64,000 bases of DNA, taken from assembly GCA_945890645.1 (NCBI GenBank), contig CAMDCV010000001.1, positions 124,001 to 188,000 of the forward strand, in the 5' to 3' direction. Below are positions 1 to 8,145 of the stretch, piece by piece. Under the pieces are notes generated by a model. That model did not search any database. It had not been told where the DNA came from and worked only from the letters and a program-made list of their open reading frames with translations. Source of the stretch: Akkermansia muciniphila. GTDB lineage: Bacteria > Verrucomicrobiota > Verrucomicrobiia > Verrucomicrobiales > Akkermansiaceae. How positions within the stretch are numbered: the first letter of the stretch is position 1; every line of letters starts with the position of its first letter. Made by a program: the position numbers and the translations under genes.

Positions 1-688
1 TCACGGGCATGCGCGCGAGCGAGACCACAGTTTCGATCAGGCCTTTGCCGCCTCGCGGGATGATGAGGTCGAGGTAACGGTCCATCTGGGCGAGGGCGAC
101 GACGCTTTCGCGATCGGTGAAAGGCACGAGTTGGATCGCATGTGCGGGAAGTCCTGCTGACTCGCCGCCTTGTTGCAGGGCCGCAGCGATGGCGCGGTTC
201 GAGTGAATGGCTTCAGAGCCACCGCGTAAGATCGTGGCGTTGCCGGACTTTAGGCATAGCACGGCAGCATCACTGGTGACATTGGGACGGCTTTCGTATA
301 TGATGCCGATCACGCCAATGGGCACCCGCACTTGGCGAATGTGCATGCCGTTCGGGCGTTTTACTTCGGTGAGAATTTCGCCGCAGGGATCGTGGAGAGT
401 GGCAACTTGATCGATGCCCGAGGCAATCGCTTCGATGCGTGCTTCGTCGAGTCGCAAGCGGTCGATCATCGCAGTGCTGAGACCTTTTTCTTGAGCATGG
501 GTGAGATCTTGGGCGTTAGCGGCGACGATGACCGCGGCCTGCGCACGCAACTCTTTCGCCATCGCGCGAAGGATGGTATTTTTCTGCTCACTGCTGAGCG
601 TAGCGAGACCATACGCTGCCTGACGGGCGTTTTTTCCCATCGCCGTGATGGCGGCGTGGATTTGTTCTTGCGACAGAGATTCGGACAT
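1..688 (-). CDS. proA: gamma-glutamyl phosphate reductase (partial, C-terminus beyond window)
   Basis: Second enzyme of proline synthesis: NADPH-dependent reduction of glutamyl-5-phosphate to the semialdehyde, in the cytoplasm. Reading back from ATG 686-688, about 229 codons remain open to the window edge. The start has the ProA pattern (MSESLSQEQIHAAI, then a KNARQAAYGLA segment), followed by RPNGMHIRQVRVPIGVIGIIYESRPNV in two blocks and an NATILRGGSEA cofactor-loop region. The catalytic-cysteine region lies outside the window. It is 21 bp downstream of proB, so the two are almost certainly cotranscribed. The spacer has no Shine-Dalgarno but holds the 12-bp palindrome AGAAAATTTTCT at 692-703. 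Family assignment is firm; only the C-terminal part is unseen. Confidence 0.95.
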   Translation of the reverse strand, partial: MSESLSQEQIHAAITAMGKNARQAAYGLATLSSEQKNTILRAMAKELRAQAAVIVAANAQDLTHAQEKGLSTAMIDRLRLDEARIEAIASGIDQVATLHDPCGEILTEVKRPNGMHIRQVRVPIGVIGIIYESRPNVTSDAAVLCLKSGNATILRGGSEAIHSNRAIAAALQQGGESAGLPAHAIQLVPFTDRESVVALAQMDRYLDLIIPRGGKGLIETVVSLARMPV

Positions 689-709
689 AACAGAAAATTT
701 TCTAACAAC

Positions 710-1471
710 TCAATGCGGCAGGAAACGAGTACCGATGGCATCGCCTTGGCAGATATCGAGTATGCGCTCGGGTCGGCGGCCATTGGCGATCCAGGTTTCG
801 ATGCCGTGATCGACGGCGTATTGCACGGCGGTGAGTTTCGATGCCATGCCGCCTATGGAAAATTTCCCCTGATCATCGCGCACGTAGCTCATCACATCGG
901 CGACGTTTTCGACCAAAGGAATCGGCTGGTCAGATCCGGGAGCGAGCAGACCTTCCGCGCTGGTGAGCAGAATGAGACGCTTCGCGCCCGTGAGGACTGC
1001 GACGCGCGAGGAGAGTTGGTCGTTATCGCCGACCTTCAGTTCATCGATGGCGACAGAGTCATTTTCATTGATGATGGGGATGATACGTGGTTCTGTGAGA
1101 AGGCGGTGAAGCGTGCTGGAAATGTGGGTGAAACGTTCGCCAAGGTCTGCGGCCGTGAGGAGGACTTGCGCGACGGTGATACCGAAATTGGAAAACAAAC
1201 TGCCGTAGGTTTGCATCAGTCGTGCTTGACCAACAGCGGCGCAGGCTTGGCGCGTAACGATATCGCGCGGGTAGCCATCGAGAGCAAATGATGCCACGCC
1301 AGAACCGACTGCACCCGAGGACACCAACATGCAACGATGCCCAGCATCCATGAGGCTCGCGAGTGCTGTGACGAGGCGCACGACAGCCGCGCCGTCGAGT
1401 GTGCCATCGGTGACTCGCGTGAGCACGCCGGTGCCAACTTTGACAATCGTGAGGTCTGAGGAAGGATTCAT
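710..1471 (-). CDS. proB: glutamate 5-kinase, short form without PUA domain
   Basis: ATP-dependent phosphorylation of glutamate, the first and normally proline-inhibited step of proline synthesis. At 253 residues it is only the amino-acid-kinase domain; the C-terminal PUA domain of the long (about 370-residue) enterobacterial form is missing. Visible motifs are the N-terminal VVKVGTGVLT-like phosphate loop (LTIVKVGTGVL), LVSSGAVGSG, the glutamate-binding IPIINENDSVA, the DNDQLSSRVA segment and the late FSIGGMASKLTA nucleotide-binding stretch. It starts at ATG 1469-1471 and is the promoter-proximal gene of a proB-proA operon, divergent from nuoB. The short form is known in several bacterial groups, so it is probably functional rather than truncated. 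Confidence 0.95.
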   Translation of the reverse strand: MNPSSDLTIVKVGTGVLTRVTDGTLDGAAVVRLVTALASLMDAGHRCMLVSSGAVGSGVASFALDGYPRDIVTRQACAAVGQARLMQTYGSLFSNFGITVAQVLLTAADLGERFTHISSTLHRLLTEPRIIPIINENDSVAIDELKVGDNDQLSSRVAVLTGAKRLILLTSAEGLLAPGSDQPIPLVENVADVMSYVRDDQGKFSIGGMASKLTAVQYAVDHGIETWIANGRRPERILDICQGDAIGTRFLPH

Positions 1472-1584
1472 GGTGTGGCGGTGGACGGGAAATACAGAGG
1501 ATTTTCCTCAGTTTGGCGATGCTAAAATCTCTCGATTCTCAGCAGAAATGTTGTGTTCTACTCAATGGATCCGATTGCGAGTGC

Positions 1585-1602
1585 TTGTGAAAAATTTCAC
1601 AA
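1585..1602. promoter_or_regulatory. CRP/FNR-family-like palindromic operator upstream of nuoB
   Basis: TTGTGAAA-AA-TTTCACAA is a perfect inverted repeat with 8-bp arms. It contains TGTGA-N6-TCACA, the exact core spacing of a CRP-type site. It sits about 58 bp before the nuoB ATG and 113 bp upstream of the proB start, in the only divergent promoter space here. That a CRP/FNR-like regulator binds it, and which operon it controls, is inference. Confidence 0.5.
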
Positions 1603-1660
1603 TCTACTTGAGGAATAGGGTAAATGAGTGCACCGTGCGCTCGCGCCTTGCGCTGATCTT

Positions 1661-2197
1661 ATGGAGACGACCGAAATTTCCCCAACGTATGCGGCTTACG
1701 ATTCAAAAATCGAGGGCAACGTGATTTTCACCCGCGTGGATGCGGCGATGAACTGGATGCGCAAGAATTCACTGTGGCCTATGCCAATGGGTTTGGCTTG
1801 TTGTGCGATTGAGTTGATGGCAACGGCTTCGAGCCGCTTCGACATCTCGCGCTTTGGCATGGAGGTGATGCGTTTCTCGCCGCGCCAAAGCGATGTGATG
1901 ATCGTTGCTGGTACGGTCACCTATAAAATGGCGCTCGCCGTCAAGCGGGTGTGGGATCAGATGCCGGAGCCGAAGTGGTGCATCGCTATGGGCGCCTGTG
2001 CTTCCAGCGGCGGCATGTATCGTAGCTACGCAGTGCTGCAAGGCATCGATAAGCTGATTCCTGTGGATGTTTACATTTCCGGTTGCCCGCCACGTCCTGA
2101 GGCATTGATCGAAGGCTTGATGAAACTCCAGCGCAAGATCGAAGGAACTCATGCCGTGATGGAGCAGAAAAAGGAACTGCTCGAAGACCTTGCTTAA
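1661..2197 (+). CDS. nuoB: NADH-quinone oxidoreductase subunit B
   Basis: Complex I peripheral-arm subunit carrying the terminal N2 [4Fe-4S] cluster that passes electrons to quinone. The four ligands are visible: tandem Cys47-Cys48 (GLACCAIE), Cys113 (GACASSGG) and Cys142 (SGCPPRP). Also present are the invariant [20 protein letters not shown] region (in parts) and [11 protein letters not shown] 1661 is preferred because it gives the normal 178-residue length; an upstream GTG at 1628 would add 11 atypical residues. No Shine-Dalgarno is evident. nuoC follows after 21 bp. nuoA, which usually precedes nuoB, is absent. Confidence 0.96.
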   Translation: METTEISPTYAAYDSKIEGNVIFTRVDAAMNWMRKNSLWPMPMGLACCAIELMATASSRFDISRFGMEVMRFSPRQSDVMIVAGTVTYKMALAVKRVWDQMPEPKWCIAMGACASSGGMYRSYAVLQGIDKLIPVDVYISGCPPRPEALIEGLMKLQRKIEGTHAVMEQKKELLEDLA

Positions 2198-2218
2198 TCT
2201 TTTCCGTTAGAAATTTTT

Positions 2219-2785
2219 ATGTCCGCCGCCGATATTCAAAGCATTCAGGGCAAGTTCGCTGCCTCAGTTCTCGATCAAAAAGAATTCCGTGGTGAATTCA
2301 CCGTCACCGTGGCTCTCGAATCGCTGCATGCAGTGCTGCAATTTTGCAAAGAGCAACTCGGGTATGATTTTTTGATCGATATCTCCAGTCTTGATCATTT
2401 CGGTGACGATCCGCGTTTTGCGATGGTTTATGAATTGGCGACGGTCGATGACAAAAAGCATCTGCGTGTGAAATCACCGGTGGCCGAAGAGCAAAGCGTA
2501 CCATCTGCCGTAGATTTGTGGTTGGCCGCCGATTGGCATGAGCGTGAAGTGTATGACATGATGGGCATTCCTTTCACCGGCCACCCGAATCTAAAGCGAA
2601 TTCTGATGTGGGAAGGCTATCCCTTTTACCCGTTGCGCAAGGATTTTCCGCTTGCGGGGCGTCCTTCTGATATGCCCGATGTGGCATTCACGGGCGTGGC
2701 TCCTCTCGAGGGTGGTCCATTCGTGACATCTTGCGGCACTGATGACGTGGTGCGTCGTGAGCCACGTGCCCGCGATCAACATTAA
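2219..2785 (+). CDS. nuoC: NADH-quinone oxidoreductase subunit C (30 kDa type)
   Basis: Peripheral-arm subunit of complex I that packs against NuoB and NuoD. The 188-residue protein carries the 30-kDa signature: [19 protein letters not shown], followed by [25 protein letters not shown] (read in two blocks), and the N-terminal LIDISSLDH segment. It is not fused to NuoD. The start is ATG 2219, preceded by an A/T-rich spacer (GTTAGAAATTTTT) instead of a Shine-Dalgarno. It is followed 12 bp later by a rhomboid gene rather than nuoD, so the remaining subunits must be encoded elsewhere. Confidence 0.95.
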   Translation: MSAADIQSIQGKFAASVLDQKEFRGEFTVTVALESLHAVLQFCKEQLGYDFLIDISSLDHFGDDPRFAMVYELATVDDKKHLRVKSPVAEEQSVPSAVDLWLAADWHEREVYDMMGIPFTGHPNLKRILMWEGYPFYPLRKDFPLAGRPSDMPDVAFTGVAPLEGGPFVTSCGTDDVVRREPRARDQH

Positions 2786-2797
2786 TCGTTCGATACG

Positions 2798-3511
2798 ATG
2801 GTAAACCGCACGCTGGAAGAACTAGGGCGGGCGCGATGGTCATGGGTCGTAGTGATTTTGTTGCTGGCGATTCATGCGTGGGTCGAATGGCAGGGGGGAT
2901 ACCAAGAAGTATCTTGGCTCTATGAAAAAGCAGGACTTTCGAGCGAAAGTTGGCAGCAGGGAAATTACGCATCGCCGCTCACTTATGCACTGCTTCATGG
3001 CTCGTGGGTGCACTACAGTTGCAATGCGCTACTGCTATTGTTTCTGGGCGCGCGCGTGGAAAATCTGTTAGGGGGAAAACGACTCGTTCTTTTACTTTTA
3101 AGCGGCACCTTGATGGGTGGGTTGTTTCATTTGTGGATGAGTGGTGAGTCATCGGCGTTGCTGGTGGGTTCCTCGGGTGCGGCGATGGCGTTATTGCTCA
3201 CGGTGACCACGCTCTCGCCACAGTCGCGCATGTTTCCCTTGCCGTTGTCGGCGGGAAATGTGGGGCTCGGGATAGTGATCAGTTCCTTTCTGCTGATGTT
3301 GCTCGACCCTGCAGCGCCAATTCCCTTATTGGCGGGGTGGGGGAAAGAAATGGCAGCGCGGTGGGGCGATGATTTATTCCGCATTGGACACGCCTGCCAT
3401 TTTGGCGGTGCGCTTGCGGGGATCCTGATGGGTCGATGGATCTTACGGCGTCCTGTTACACTAACAGAGCTGCAAGAGCAACGCGAACGCAGGGAAAACT
3501 CGGATACTTAA
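2798..3511 (+). CDS. rhomboid-family intramembrane serine protease
   Basis: Polytopic inner-membrane protein of 237 residues with about six hydrophobic segments. It has the rhomboid active-site layout: His72 and Asn76 in HYSCN (oxyanion region), the GSSG motif at 124-127 with the likely nucleophile Ser126, and a late helix with His201 in HFGG completing the Ser-His dyad. The charged tail (LQEQRERRENSDT) is predicted cytoplasmic. Its substrate is unknown. It follows nuoC by 12 bp and is probably read through from nuoBC, although a functional link to complex I is not evident. It could be rhombosortase-like, but no sorting signal was identified here. Confidence 0.85.
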   Translation: MVNRTLEELGRARWSWVVVILLLAIHAWVEWQGGYQEVSWLYEKAGLSSESWQQGNYASPLTYALLHGSWVHYSCNALLLLFLGARVENLLGGKRLVLLLLSGTLMGGLFHLWMSGESSALLVGSSGAAMALLLTVTTLSPQSRMFPLPLSAGNVGLGIVISSFLLMLLDPAAPIPLLAGWGKEMAARWGDDLFRIGHACHFGGALAGILMGRWILRRPVTLTELQEQRERRENSDT

Positions 3512-3547
3512 TGGAGAGGGTGTGAATTGTTGCGGCGTATTGCCCAT

Positions 3548-4351
3548 TCACAGAACTTCTTGTTTTTGTAGTGTCATCCGCACATCGCCGATGAAGGCCG
3601 CGACCCGCATTTCGAGGGGAATGCGGTGGGTGTCATCGCTAATCCACAAGGTGGCAGTTTTCATTTTTTTATACGGCTTGAGTGTGAGCGATGAGGTGAT
3701 TTTTGTAAGCTCAATACTCATTTTAATCGCGGCTTTGCCGTTGATGTTCTCGCGTCCCAGGACTTCAATTTTTGCGAGGTACGGCGTTTTGAAAGGATGG
3801 ATGACTTGAACAATGCTGTCCCCTTGTTTGAGCGGTTGACTGCGGATGAAAAGCATTGAGGAAAAGGCGTCGAACACCGGTGCGTAGGAAAATGTTTTGT
3901 GCTCCGTGGTGTCTTTGCCTGTGGAATGAGGGCGAGAGATTTCCGTGACATCGACTTTACCGGGTTTGTAAGTAACCGTGGTGACTTGAGTTTCCTCGCC
4001 ATCAGTTTCGTTACAATGCATCAATAGAGGAGCAAGGGTAGAGCGTTGGATTTTTCCCTGCATGTCGAAGCGGTAGGGGAACAAACCAGCAGCGATTCCG
4101 AGGCTTTTGCCTTCGCAGGTCGCTTGGAGGACTTGTGGAGTCGTTCCTTTTGAGCCAAATTCAAATTCCACCATGCCCGCTTGGACTTGTCCTCTCCATG
4201 AGAGTTGATAGAAAAGTTTTTGGGGTGCTATGGCCGGATGAGCTCCAGGTTTTGCAGTGGTCAGTTGCGAAGCCCAGGTTGGCGCGGCCTGCATCGGCAA
4301 AATGCTGGCGCAGAAGCAACTTACAAAAGAGATAGCGAGTAATGTTTTCAT
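3548..4351 (-). CDS. DUF3108 family exported protein
   Basis: About 267 residues with a signal peptide (MKTLLAISFVSCFCASILPMQA). The body matches the DUF3108 style: FYQLSWRGQVQAGMVEFEF near the mature N-terminus, a SLGIAAGLFPYRFDMQGKI segment, then APVFDAFSSMLFIRSQPLKQG and a C-terminal ATLWISDDTHRIPLEMR. DUF3108 proteins are periplasmic or outer-membrane-associated beta-rich proteins of unproved function. The start at 4351 is chosen because it opens the signal peptide; a longer reading would overlap tatC. It lies 31 bp downstream of tatC on the same strand, so cotranscription is likely. Confidence 0.8.
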   Translation of the reverse strand: MKTLLAISFVSCFCASILPMQAAPTWASQLTTAKPGAHPAIAPQKLFYQLSWRGQVQAGMVEFEFGSKGTTPQVLQATCEGKSLGIAAGLFPYRFDMQGKIQRSTLAPLLMHCNETDGEETQVTTVTYKPGKVDVTEISRPHSTGKDTTEHKTFSYAPVFDAFSSMLFIRSQPLKQGDSIVQVIHPFKTPYLAKIEVLGRENINGKAAIKMSIELTKITSSLTLKPYKKMKTATLWISDDTHRIPLEMRVAAFIGDVRMTLQKQEVL

Positions 4352-4382
4352 CACATGGAGTGAAACGCAGCGCTTACTCACT

Positions 4383-5636
4383 TTATTCAGATTTTTGTTC
4401 CTTGGTGGGGTCGTCACCGACGTCCATCTCTTCGTCTTCTTCGGTGGAATCCAGTGGTGGCAGATCGGTTTCGATCTCTGGTTCTAGATCTTCTGTGCTT
4501 TCCACGGGTGGATTCGCCAGCAAGCGCTCCATGCGCTCGGCCTCTTCCTTGGCTTCCGCTTTTTTGATTTTTCGCGCATCAAACCATGCCAACCAGATCG
4601 AGAGTTCGTAGAGGATGATCATCGGCATGGCAAGCAGGCAGAGGGTAAAGGCATCCGGTGTGGGGGTGATGATCGCAGCGATGATAATGATCGCCACGAC
4701 TGCATACCCACGCGTGCGGCTCATCAGTTCGTAGTTCAGCAAACCGATTTTCACTAGAACCCAGACAATGACTGGCAATTCGAAACACAAGCCGAAAATC
4801 AACGTGAATTGGGTAGCAAAGGACAAATAATAGCCAATCCGCCACTCATTGGCGATACCCATCGACTCACCATACGAATAGAAAAACTCGAGCACGCTGG
4901 GCAACACCCAAAGGTAGGCAAATAAGACGCCGCAGAGGAATAGTCCGAAGCCGATAGCGATCGCGGGAATGATCGCCTTAGTTTCATTTTGATGCAAACC
5001 AGGCATCACGAATTGCAGCACGAATAATAACAATAGCGGGAAGGCGAGCACCGTTCCCGCGAAAAAGGCGAGTTTCATGGATAGCATGAATGCCTCGGTG
5101 GGATTGAGCGAACTCATGAACTTAAACTTGTCCCGAGTGCCGGCGATGGAATCCGGTTTGAGAACTATCAGCTCCTCTAACAGTTTTTTTTGCGCAGGAT
5201 TGAGGGATGCCTGTGATTGAATATAGGGTTTTTGTTTTTCCGCAGGCAGAGAGATGGCTGCACGGTAAGTCGAGGCGACGATCACCATGTCGCGCTCGCT
5301 GGTCGATAGCTGCTGCAAATACGACTCATGCATGGCCTCTGGCAAGTGGGCGAGCACTTCGGATCCGGTTTTTGCGAGTTCCCAGCGGTCGGCATCGAGT
5401 TCACCAGAAGCGGGTAATTTATTCGCTGAATGCATTTCCCACACATCGCTGATGGGTTTGCGAAGGATTTCCATCAATTGATCGCGGTAGGTGAAGCAGA
5501 GAACAGTGGTGATGGCTACCGTAACCACCACGCGGGTGACGAGGACACGCAGGTCTTCAAGATGTTCGAGAAACGGCTTCTCAGCATTAGGATTCGCTTT
5601 ATCGCGTAGTTGGAAAACTTTTTTGAGAAGGAACAT
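4383..5636 (-). CDS. tatC: Sec-independent translocase TatC with enlarged first periplasmic loop
   Basis: Multispanning receptor of the twin-arginine export pathway. At 417 residues it is much longer than the usual 240-260. TatC hallmarks are HLEDLR (25-30) before TM1, SLNPTEAFMLSMKLAF (about 176-191) at the end of loop 1, a conserved Glu in FGLCFELPV and AAIITPTPD near the last helices. About 95 extra hydrophilic residues (roughly 65-165) sit in periplasmic loop 1, and the C-terminal cytoplasmic tail is highly acidic. No tatA is adjacent. A Tat substrate, the DUF1501 protein at 36-37.6 kb, lies in the same window. Function is firm; the role of the loop is unknown. Confidence 0.93.
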   Translation of the reverse strand: MFLLKKVFQLRDKANPNAEKPFLEHLEDLRVLVTRVVVTVAITTVLCFTYRDQLMEILRKPISDVWEMHSANKLPASGELDADRWELAKTGSEVLAHLPEAMHESYLQQLSTSERDMVIVASTYRAAISLPAEKQKPYIQSQASLNPAQKKLLEELIVLKPDSIAGTRDKFKFMSSLNPTEAFMLSMKLAFFAGTVLAFPLLLLFVLQFVMPGLHQNETKAIIPAIAIGFGLFLCGVLFAYLWVLPSVLEFFYSYGESMGIANEWRIGYYLSFATQFTLIFGLCFELPVIVWVLVKIGLLNYELMSRTRGYAVVAIIIIAAIITPTPDAFTLCLLAMPMIILYELSIWLAWFDARKIKKAEAKEEAERMERLLANPPVESTEDLEPEIETDLPPLDSTEEDEEMDVGDDPTKEQKSE

Positions 5637-5732
5637 CGGCGGGGGAAACTAGCGCACGGCGAGGTGATGTGCAAGGATGGTGTGGTGATGCAATATTGTG
5701 CAATGGGCTATAGGAATGAGCGCCTTTAGAGC

Positions 5733-7907
5733 TTATTTGGCGTTGATGCGAGTTTTGGCAAAGATGTGGTTGGGGGCTTGCGCGGTAATTTCCCAAGCTC
5801 CGCCGGGAGCGGCGCTCGACGGAGCGGGCGGAAGAACGACTTGGCCTTTTTCTGTGCCTCGCACTTCCGTCATGCCTTCGGCGAGGCCTAGAATCGCTTT
5901 GATAATTTGTTGGGATTCGGTTTCGGTGATCGCTGATTGAGGAGGCATTGGCAATTCGCCCCAAACTCCGGCACCGCCGGTTTTCAATTTTTGTTGCAGA
6001 TGGGTGGTTGCGTTTTTGTCGTCCCGATAGCGCATGGCGACATTGAGGTAGGACGGACCAGCGGAATCGGCTTCTACTTGGTGGCAGGCGATGCATTGCT
6101 TTACCTTGATCAAATTCGTCATATCGTCGGGCAAGGTGGGGCCGCCCGCATCGTGACCTGTGGGCGGTATGTAGCGAGCGCGGATGACGAGGTCTTTCGC
6201 TGTGCTGGCTCCTTCAACAGCAAAGGTGACAGTTTCGCCGTAGCCGAGTTGTTTTGGTTTTCCGGCGATGGTGAGTTTCAACTCTGATAGTTGCGAAGCT
6301 TGTAAGAGAACGCGAGCGATACCGCGGTTTCCTTTGGTATCGGTGGCCACTGCGCGGAGTTGATCGGCTTTGCTGTCTTTGAGTTCGAATTTTTCGCCCG
6401 AGCCAATTTTGCGGTCCTCGGTTCCGGTGGTGAGATACCAATCAATCTGGCAGGCCTCATTTTCTGGGTCCTTGGTTGTAACTTGATAGACGTTCGCAGC
6501 GTTGGTGATGGTGATTTGTGGCGCTTTATTGCTATCGTCTGGCGTGATGTGTCGCAGGCGACCGTTTTTGTTGAAGTACCATCCAGCACCGTATTCGAGT
6601 AGAAAGATGCTGCCATCGGCGGCCATCTCCATGTCCATCGGATGCTGTAAGCCTTCTAACAAGATTTTCATGTGAACGAAGTTTTCTTGGTCGTCGAGTT
6701 TGACTTTCCATGCCTTGCCACGTGCCCAATCATAGGTGATCAGTGTGCGATCTTCGTCTTTTTCTAACAGATTATACTTTCGGCTGACGTCATGGTAAAA
6801 GACCGGACCAGCCATGGCATTGCGGCTGCCGGAACCCATCAACGGGAACTCTTCGCTGTTGCCATAAGGATACCAAATGAAAGCAGCGCGAGCCGGCGGT
6901 AGCACTTCGAGCCCTGTGTTCATTTTCGACGGGTTGCGTGGGGCCTTTGGATCGGTCATTGCACCGATTGTTTTTGCCGCGAAATCATAAATCGGATAGG
7001 GTTTATTGTTGGCAACGAGAAATGGCCAGCCGTGGTTGCCAGCTGATTTGGCTTGGTTGACTTCATCGTGCCCTGCGGGACCGCGGGGAGAGTCTGCGCG
7101 GGCATCAGGTCCGACTTCGCCCCAGTAGATCGTTTGGGTTTTTGGATCGATGGATAGGCGAAACGGATTGCGACAACCCATGACGTAGATCTCTGGGCGG
7201 GTTTTTGCCGTGCCGGGAGGAAATAAATTACCCTTGGGGATGTCATAGCCGTTTTCGGTCGGGCGGATACGCAGGACCTTGCCGCGGAGGTCATTGGTAT
7301 TACCTGCACTGCGCATGGCATTGGCATGATCCATTTTATCGCTGTCGTCGATGGGAGCCACGCCTGCACTAAGAAATGGATTGGTGTTGTCGCCGGTGCT
7401 GAGAAAAAGCAGTCCGTCTTTGCCAAAGCTGAGTGAGCCCGCTTGATGACAGACCTTGTCACGTCGATCGGTGGGGATTTCTAACAACATCTTCTCAGAA
7501 GTGAGGTCGAGTTTTCCCTCCCGAAGCGTGAAGCGCGACAAGCGATTGAGCAATTTGTCGGGCGCGCTGTAGTAAAGATAGAGTCTTTGGTTGCGGTCGA
7601 ATTGCGGGTCGAGTGCAATTCCCAGCAAACCGTCTTCTCGTGCCCAGACGCTGTCCTTTTCAGCAGCACGTAGGGCCGTGACGGGCAAGGTGCCCAATTC
7701 CATAACCGCACCGGTGGCGGGAATAACGCGTAAAAGTCGGCCTTCGCGTTCGACGACATAGACATCGCCATTCGGTGCGAGGCTAATTTCCATCGGATCG
7801 CGCAGGTCAGAGGCGACAAATGTGCTTTGCAAGCCCGCTGTGAGAAAAGTAGGCCAGAGCAAAGCTGCAGAAAGGAGAAGCGAGTGGCGAAGCATAGAAT
7901 GGATCAT
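5733..7907 (-). CDS. secreted PQQ-type sugar dehydrogenase (GSDH fold) fused to cytochrome c
   Basis: About 724 residues: signal peptide (MIHSMLRHSLLLSAALLWPTF), a six-bladed glucose/sorbosone-dehydrogenase propeller (about 30-440; motifs APNGDVYVVEREGRL, DGLLGIALDPQF, LRGKVLRIRP, NPFRLSIDP), a short beta-sandwich (about 455-590), then a cytochrome c domain. The haem site is CIACH and a later MPPQ supplies the probable axial Met. The predicted activity is periplasmic oxidation of a sugar or polyol with electrons passed to the attached haem. The substrate and use of PQQ are inferred from the family. Two in-frame ATGs (7907, 7895) both give a signal peptide. Such modular proteins are common in Planctomycetes and Verrucomicrobia. 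Confidence 0.88.
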   Translation of the reverse strand: MIHSMLRHSLLLSAALLWPTFLTAGLQSTFVASDLRDPMEISLAPNGDVYVVEREGRLLRVIPATGAVMELGTLPVTALRAAEKDSVWAREDGLLGIALDPQFDRNQRLYLYYSAPDKLLNRLSRFTLREGKLDLTSEKMLLEIPTDRRDKVCHQAGSLSFGKDGLLFLSTGDNTNPFLSAGVAPIDDSDKMDHANAMRSAGNTNDLRGKVLRIRPTENGYDIPKGNLFPPGTAKTRPEIYVMGCRNPFRLSIDPKTQTIYWGEVGPDARADSPRGPAGHDEVNQAKSAGNHGWPFLVANNKPYPIYDFAAKTIGAMTDPKAPRNPSKMNTGLEVLPPARAAFIWYPYGNSEEFPLMGSGSRNAMAGPVFYHDVSRKYNLLEKDEDRTLITYDWARGKAWKVKLDDQENFVHMKILLEGLQHPMDMEMAADGSIFLLEYGAGWYFNKNGRLRHITPDDSNKAPQITITNAANVYQVTTKDPENEACQIDWYLTTGTEDRKIGSGEKFELKDSKADQLRAVATDTKGNRGIARVLLQASQLSELKLTIAGKPKQLGYGETVTFAVEGASTAKDLVIRARYIPPTGHDAGGPTLPDDMTNLIKVKQCIACHQVEADSAGPSYLNVAMRYRDDKNATTHLQQKLKTGGAGVWGELPMPPQSAITETESQQIIKAILGLAEGMTEVRGTEKGQVVLPPAPSSAAPGGAWEITAQAPNHIFAKTRINAK

Positions 7908-8098
7908 ACGTGAGTGGAGACGGCGGACTATCGGATATTTTGTGGGATTGCTCAAGAGTCAATCGGGCGTCGGGGAGTTTTTTGGGCTGTTGATTTTGAA
8001 GTATGGGAGGCCAGCGACGCCACGGGGGAGCTAGTGCCAATGGAATTTTTTTGCTTTTTCTCATCGCTATCCTTGTGCTTTCGTGCATAGTGATTAGT

Positions 8099-8121
8099 GG
8101 AAATGAAATGGTTTCGTTTCC
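8099..8121 (+). promoter_or_regulatory. hairpin in hpf leader
   Basis: GGAAATGAAA (8099-8108), loop TGG, then TTTCGTTTCC (8112-8121). This gives a 10-bp stem in RNA with a single U-G wobble and a 3-nt loop, ending 24 nt before the hpf ATG. It may be a 5-prime UTR structure or, as DNA, an operator. No function is shown. Confidence 0.4.
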
Positions 8122-8145
8122 ATTAACATTAGAAAGTATAAGACT

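Noticed and set aside
332-1291. 319-codon open frame on the plus strand
   Set aside because: Antisense to proB and proA, which have clear family motifs; composition-driven shadow.
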